7,479 nt of DNA from MB1-2 sp046566065 (GTDB lineage: Bacteria > Actinomycetota > CADDZG01 > WHSQ01): positions 1 to 7,479 of the forward strand of contig JBKHXK010000059.1 of assembly GCA_046566065.1 (NCBI GenBank), written 5' to 3'. Every line of letters begins with the position of its first letter. Positions within the stretch are counted from its first letter, which is position 1. A program made the translations under genes and the position numbers. The notes under the pieces were generated by a model. The model saw only the letters and a list, made by a program, of their open reading frames with translations, did no database searches and had not been told where the DNA came from. Positions 5,477 to 7,479 of the stretch are shown piece after piece.

Positions 5477-7174
5477 TTGCACCGTCGTCTGAGCGCGCTC
5501 GTGGTTGCCTTGCTGGCGTTCGCCGGTACGGCCGTCGCGTCCGGCAGCCGCGCGGCCCCCACGACACCGGCCGCAGTCGTGCAGGAGACCCACATCGGCC
5601 CCGACTACAACGGCGGCCGCCTGCTTCCGTTCGCCGCCGGAGGCGGCCTATCCGAGCTCTACAGCAGCGGAGCCGGACGGAACCGGATCGGGGATCGTCG
5701 CAAGTGGTTCGCGCTCGACGATGCGCGCGGCGAGATCTATCTCAAGACCTTCGTGCTGCGCGGCAAGGGCGACAAGGTCGAGGTGTGGGTGACGCCCAAC
5801 CTGGACTTCCCCGCGGGCGACTGTCGCAACGACGAGAGGACCGAGGTCACACGGAGCCAGATCCGTTACCTGATAGATCAGTTCGACAACAACATCTATC
5901 CCAAAGAGTCACGCTGGTTCAGCAGGCCGCCTCCTCGCGACGGACGCAACGGGCTCGCCCCCGCCTACGCCAACGTGGGGCCCCGTTACTTCCGCGGGGA
6001 CGGCGAGAAGATCGTCGTGCTCGTCGACAACGTACGCGATGAGAACTACTACGACTCCAGCAACTCGCGGAACCTGCCCTACATCATCGGGTTCTTCTAC
6101 TCGCAGTTCAACGAGTTGACCGATCGCAACGTGTTGACGATCGACGGCTACGACTGGATCCACAGGACCCGGGCAGACCCACCCCACGAACCCGTCGCCA
6201 ACGATCCTTGCAACAGCAAACCGGCGCGGCCCTTCTTGATCGAAGAGACGCTCGCGCACGAGTACCAACATCTCCTCGAGCACTACGAGGACGGCGACGA
6301 GGAGACCTGGCTGAACGAGGGCCTGGCCGACTGGGCGCAGACCCTGACCGGTTACGCCCGGCCCGCTCGACCGGTGACCGAGCTCGGGTTCGATCGCCAC
6401 GTCCAGTGCTTCCTCGGGTACTGCAACCAGCTCACCGACTACAACCCCAACCCGATCGACATGGGGCCCGAGAACTCGCTCACCGTGTGGCGCGATCAGA
6501 CGAGTGCCGAGGTCCTCGCCGACTACGGAGCCGCCTACACCTTCATGGAGCTGATGTCGTCGCGCTACGGCCGGCCGTTCATGCGAGCACTGCATCGCAA
6601 CGACCTGAACGGGCTCGACTCCCTGCAACAGATCCTCACGGCCACGCAGGCCGGGACCGACGTGCGCACGGTGATCGACGACTGGACCGCGATGGTCGCC
6701 CTCGACGACGTACTGGACGACGGAGCGGTGCTTCACGGTGGCGAGCCCTCCGCCCTGATGGCTCGTCGCCTGCACGCAAGCATCAACTGGAGCACGACGC
6801 ACGCGTTCAGCAGTCCGGGCGCTCCGCCCAACGGCTCCGACTACGTTCGGCTGCGCGCTTCAGATGGAACCTTCTTGACCGCAGACGCGCTCAACTCCCT
6901 CGAGTTCGAGGAGCTGTCGGGGCGCGATCCGAGCGAGCTCACCGTACGGCTGGTGGCGTACGGCCAGGACCGGGCCGAGGCTTGGATCACCAGGCTCGAG
7001 CTCCATGCGAACGGCAAGAGCCGGATAAACGCACAGCAACTGAGCCAAGCGCTCGGAACGACGGCGACGACCGTGGCCGCGATCGTGACCTTCCACGATC
7101 CCGAAGAGCTAACGCGCTCCTACGCGCTCTATCGGTTGACCGTCAACGGCGTGGTGCAGCCCGGAGGCTCCTAG
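5477..7174 (+). CDS. Secreted HExxH zinc metalloprotease (M30/hyicolysin-like)
   Basis: The chosen TTG start gives 565 residues; the GTG at 5456 would add seven. Residues 1 to about 21 or 26 are a signal peptide (HRR, then LVVALLAFAGTAVA), so the enzyme acts outside the cell. The active site is ETLAHEYQHLLEHY with zinc ligands His261 and His265 and catalytic Glu262. WLNEGLADW follows, with Glu281 as the probable third ligand. This spacing is gluzincin-like and close to peptidase family M30 in character. Ahead of it are a VDNVRDENYYD stretch (about 183-193), which may bind calcium, and VLTIDGYDWIHR (219-230), a pattern seen in such proteases. A beta-rich C-terminal region (about 425-565) has no family I recognise. 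It lies 52 bases after selA in the same direction and is followed by two terminator-like hairpins. The protease call is strong; the M30 assignment is from memory of motif style, and the substrate is unknown. Confidence 0.87.
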   Translation: MHRRLSALVVALLAFAGTAVASGSRAAPTTPAAVVQETHIGPDYNGGRLLPFAAGGGLSELYSSGAGRNRIGDRRKWFALDDARGEIYLKTFVLRGKGDKVEVWVTPNLDFPAGDCRNDERTEVTRSQIRYLIDQFDNNIYPKESRWFSRPPPRDGRNGLAPAYANVGPRYFRGDGEKIVVLVDNVRDENYYDSSNSRNLPYIIGFFYSQFNELTDRNVLTIDGYDWIHRTRADPPHEPVANDPCNSKPARPFLIEETLAHEYQHLLEHYEDGDEETWLNEGLADWAQTLTGYARPARPVTELGFDRHVQCFLGYCNQLTDYNPNPIDMGPENSLTVWRDQTSAEVLADYGAAYTFMELMSSRYGRPFMRALHRNDLNGLDSLQQILTATQAGTDVRTVIDDWTAMVALDDVLDDGAVLHGGEPSALMARRLHASINWSTTHAFSSPGAPPNGSDYVRLRASDGTFLTADALNSLEFEELSGRDPSELTVRLVAYGQDRAEAWITRLELHANGKSRINAQQLSQALGTTATTVAAIVTFHDPEELTRSYALYRLTVNGVVQPGGS

Positions 7175-7229
7175 GGCCTCCGCTTCGGAGCTCTGAGCCT
7201 CGAGGCCCTGAGGCTCCGGGGCCGAACGC

Positions 7230-7266
7230 GACGAACGACCGGTGGGCGGCCGGTCGTTCGTCTTTC
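7230..7266 (+). terminator. Rho-independent-type terminator after the metalloprotease gene
   Basis: A perfect 13-base-pair inverted repeat, GACGAACGACCGG (7230-7242) and CCGGTCGTTCGTC (7250-7262), encloses a seven-base loop (TGGGCGG). TTTC follows at once on the plus strand. It starts 55 bases after the protease stop. The T-run is short, as is common in GC-rich actinobacteria. The minus strand has no T-run after the stem, so the plus direction is favoured, though it may work both ways. Confidence 0.8.
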
Positions 7267-7269
7267 AAG

Positions 7270-7300
7270 AGCCGGGGCAGGGAAACCCGGGCTTTATCTT
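7270..7300 (+). terminator. Second, weaker terminator-like hairpin
   Basis: AGCCGGG (7270-7276) pairs with CCCGGGCT (7286-7293) with one bulged G, around a nine-base loop. A T-rich tail (TTATCTT, then GCTT) follows on the plus strand. It comes directly after the 7230-7266 hairpin, so the two may form a tandem terminator. It also lies just past the stop of the minus-strand ORF at 7303 and could serve that gene as well. Confidence 0.5.
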
Positions 7301-7302
7301 GC

Positions 7303-7458
7303 TTAGTGGGCGGGGATGGTGAAGGAGTCGTCCGGTCGTTCGCCCCAACCGATCAGCTCGCTGATCAAACACTTGAGGGCCTCGGCGAGTGCGCCTGCAT
7401 CGCTCTGGTCCAGCCAGTCCTCTTGGAGCGGGACCGAAGCCGTCATCTGCGCCTGCAT
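7303..7458 (-). CDS. Small ORF (51 residues) of unknown function, or C-terminal end of a gene entering from the right
   Basis: On the minus strand an ATG at 7456-7458 is preceded four bases upstream by AGGAGG, the strongest ribosome-site match in the window, and the frame runs 51 codons to a TAA at 7303-7305. The product begins MQAQMTASVPLQEDWLDQSD. A helical segment ALAEALKCLISELIGWGE follows, and it ends DDSFTIPAH. It has a single Cys30, is net acidic, and has no signal peptide or membrane segment. I do not recognise it. The seven in-frame codons before the ATG up to the window edge contain no stop, so it could be the tail of a longer gene, and GGAGGAGAG could then simply encode Gly-Gly-Glu. 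The hairpins at 7230-7293 lie just downstream and suit a gene end here. Confidence 0.5.
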   Translation of the reverse strand: MQAQMTASVPLQEDWLDQSDAGALAEALKCLISELIGWGERPDDSFTIPAH

Positions 7459-7479
7459 CTCTCCTCCTTCCGCCGCTAG

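Noticed and set aside
5909..6802. Minus-strand open frame of 297 codons opposite the metalloprotease
   Set aside because: Val/Gly/Glu/Arg-rich repeats without domain features, fully antisense to a well-supported gene.
6208..7479. Plus-strand open frame of 423 codons in another frame through the metalloprotease and past its terminator
   Set aside because: The product is Arg/Ala/Pro-rich without any motif, overlaps the catalytic region of a clear protease, and crosses a strong terminator hairpin. It is an out-of-frame shadow.

Overview
The window is GC-rich DNA with tightly packed genes. Most of its products are secreted or membrane-associated. The style fits an uncultured Actinomycetota, perhaps a Thermoleophilia-like lineage. 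Three things suggest this: lipoproteins and PD40 propellers with C-terminal modules of a kind common in that group, NarL-type regulation, and use of GTG/TTG starts. The taxonomic placement is inference, because no rRNA or tRNA gene is present.

Layout from left to right. (1) Positions 1-678, minus strand: a secreted peptidoglycan-binding plus M15-type peptidase, cut by the left edge. (2) 787-1626, plus: a two-module putative lipoprotein. (3) 1623-2894, minus: a secreted TolB-like PD40 beta-propeller protein. Its stop codon and that of gene 2 share one CTAG tetranucleotide. (4) 2895-3064: a gap holding a strong imperfect hairpin at 2998-3038. (5) 3065-3328, minus: a small protein with two membrane segments. 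(6) 3369-4037, plus: an orphan NarL/LuxR-family response regulator, possibly read from a leaderless transcript. (7) 4042-5424, plus: selA, selenocysteine synthase, four bases after the regulator. (8) 5477-7174, plus: a secreted HExxH zinc metalloprotease whose best start is TTG. (9) 7230-7300: two consecutive hairpins that look like terminators. (10) 7303-7458, minus: a 51-codon ORF with a strong Shine-Dalgarno sequence, or the tail of a gene entering from the right.

How the genes fit together: the regulator, selA and possibly the metalloprotease run in the same direction with small gaps and may share a transcript ending at the hairpins near 7230-7300. SelA implies that this genome makes selenocysteine, but selB, selD, selC and any selenoprotein are absent here. 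The remaining genes are exported proteins (wall hydrolase, lipoprotein, propeller, protease) with no obvious shared pathway. No stretch longer than 300 bases lacks a gene. I found no mobile element, CRISPR array, phage gene, toxin-antitoxin pair or clearly new multi-gene system. The items most worth following up are the selA/regulator linkage, the 2998-3038 hairpin and the small right-edge ORF.
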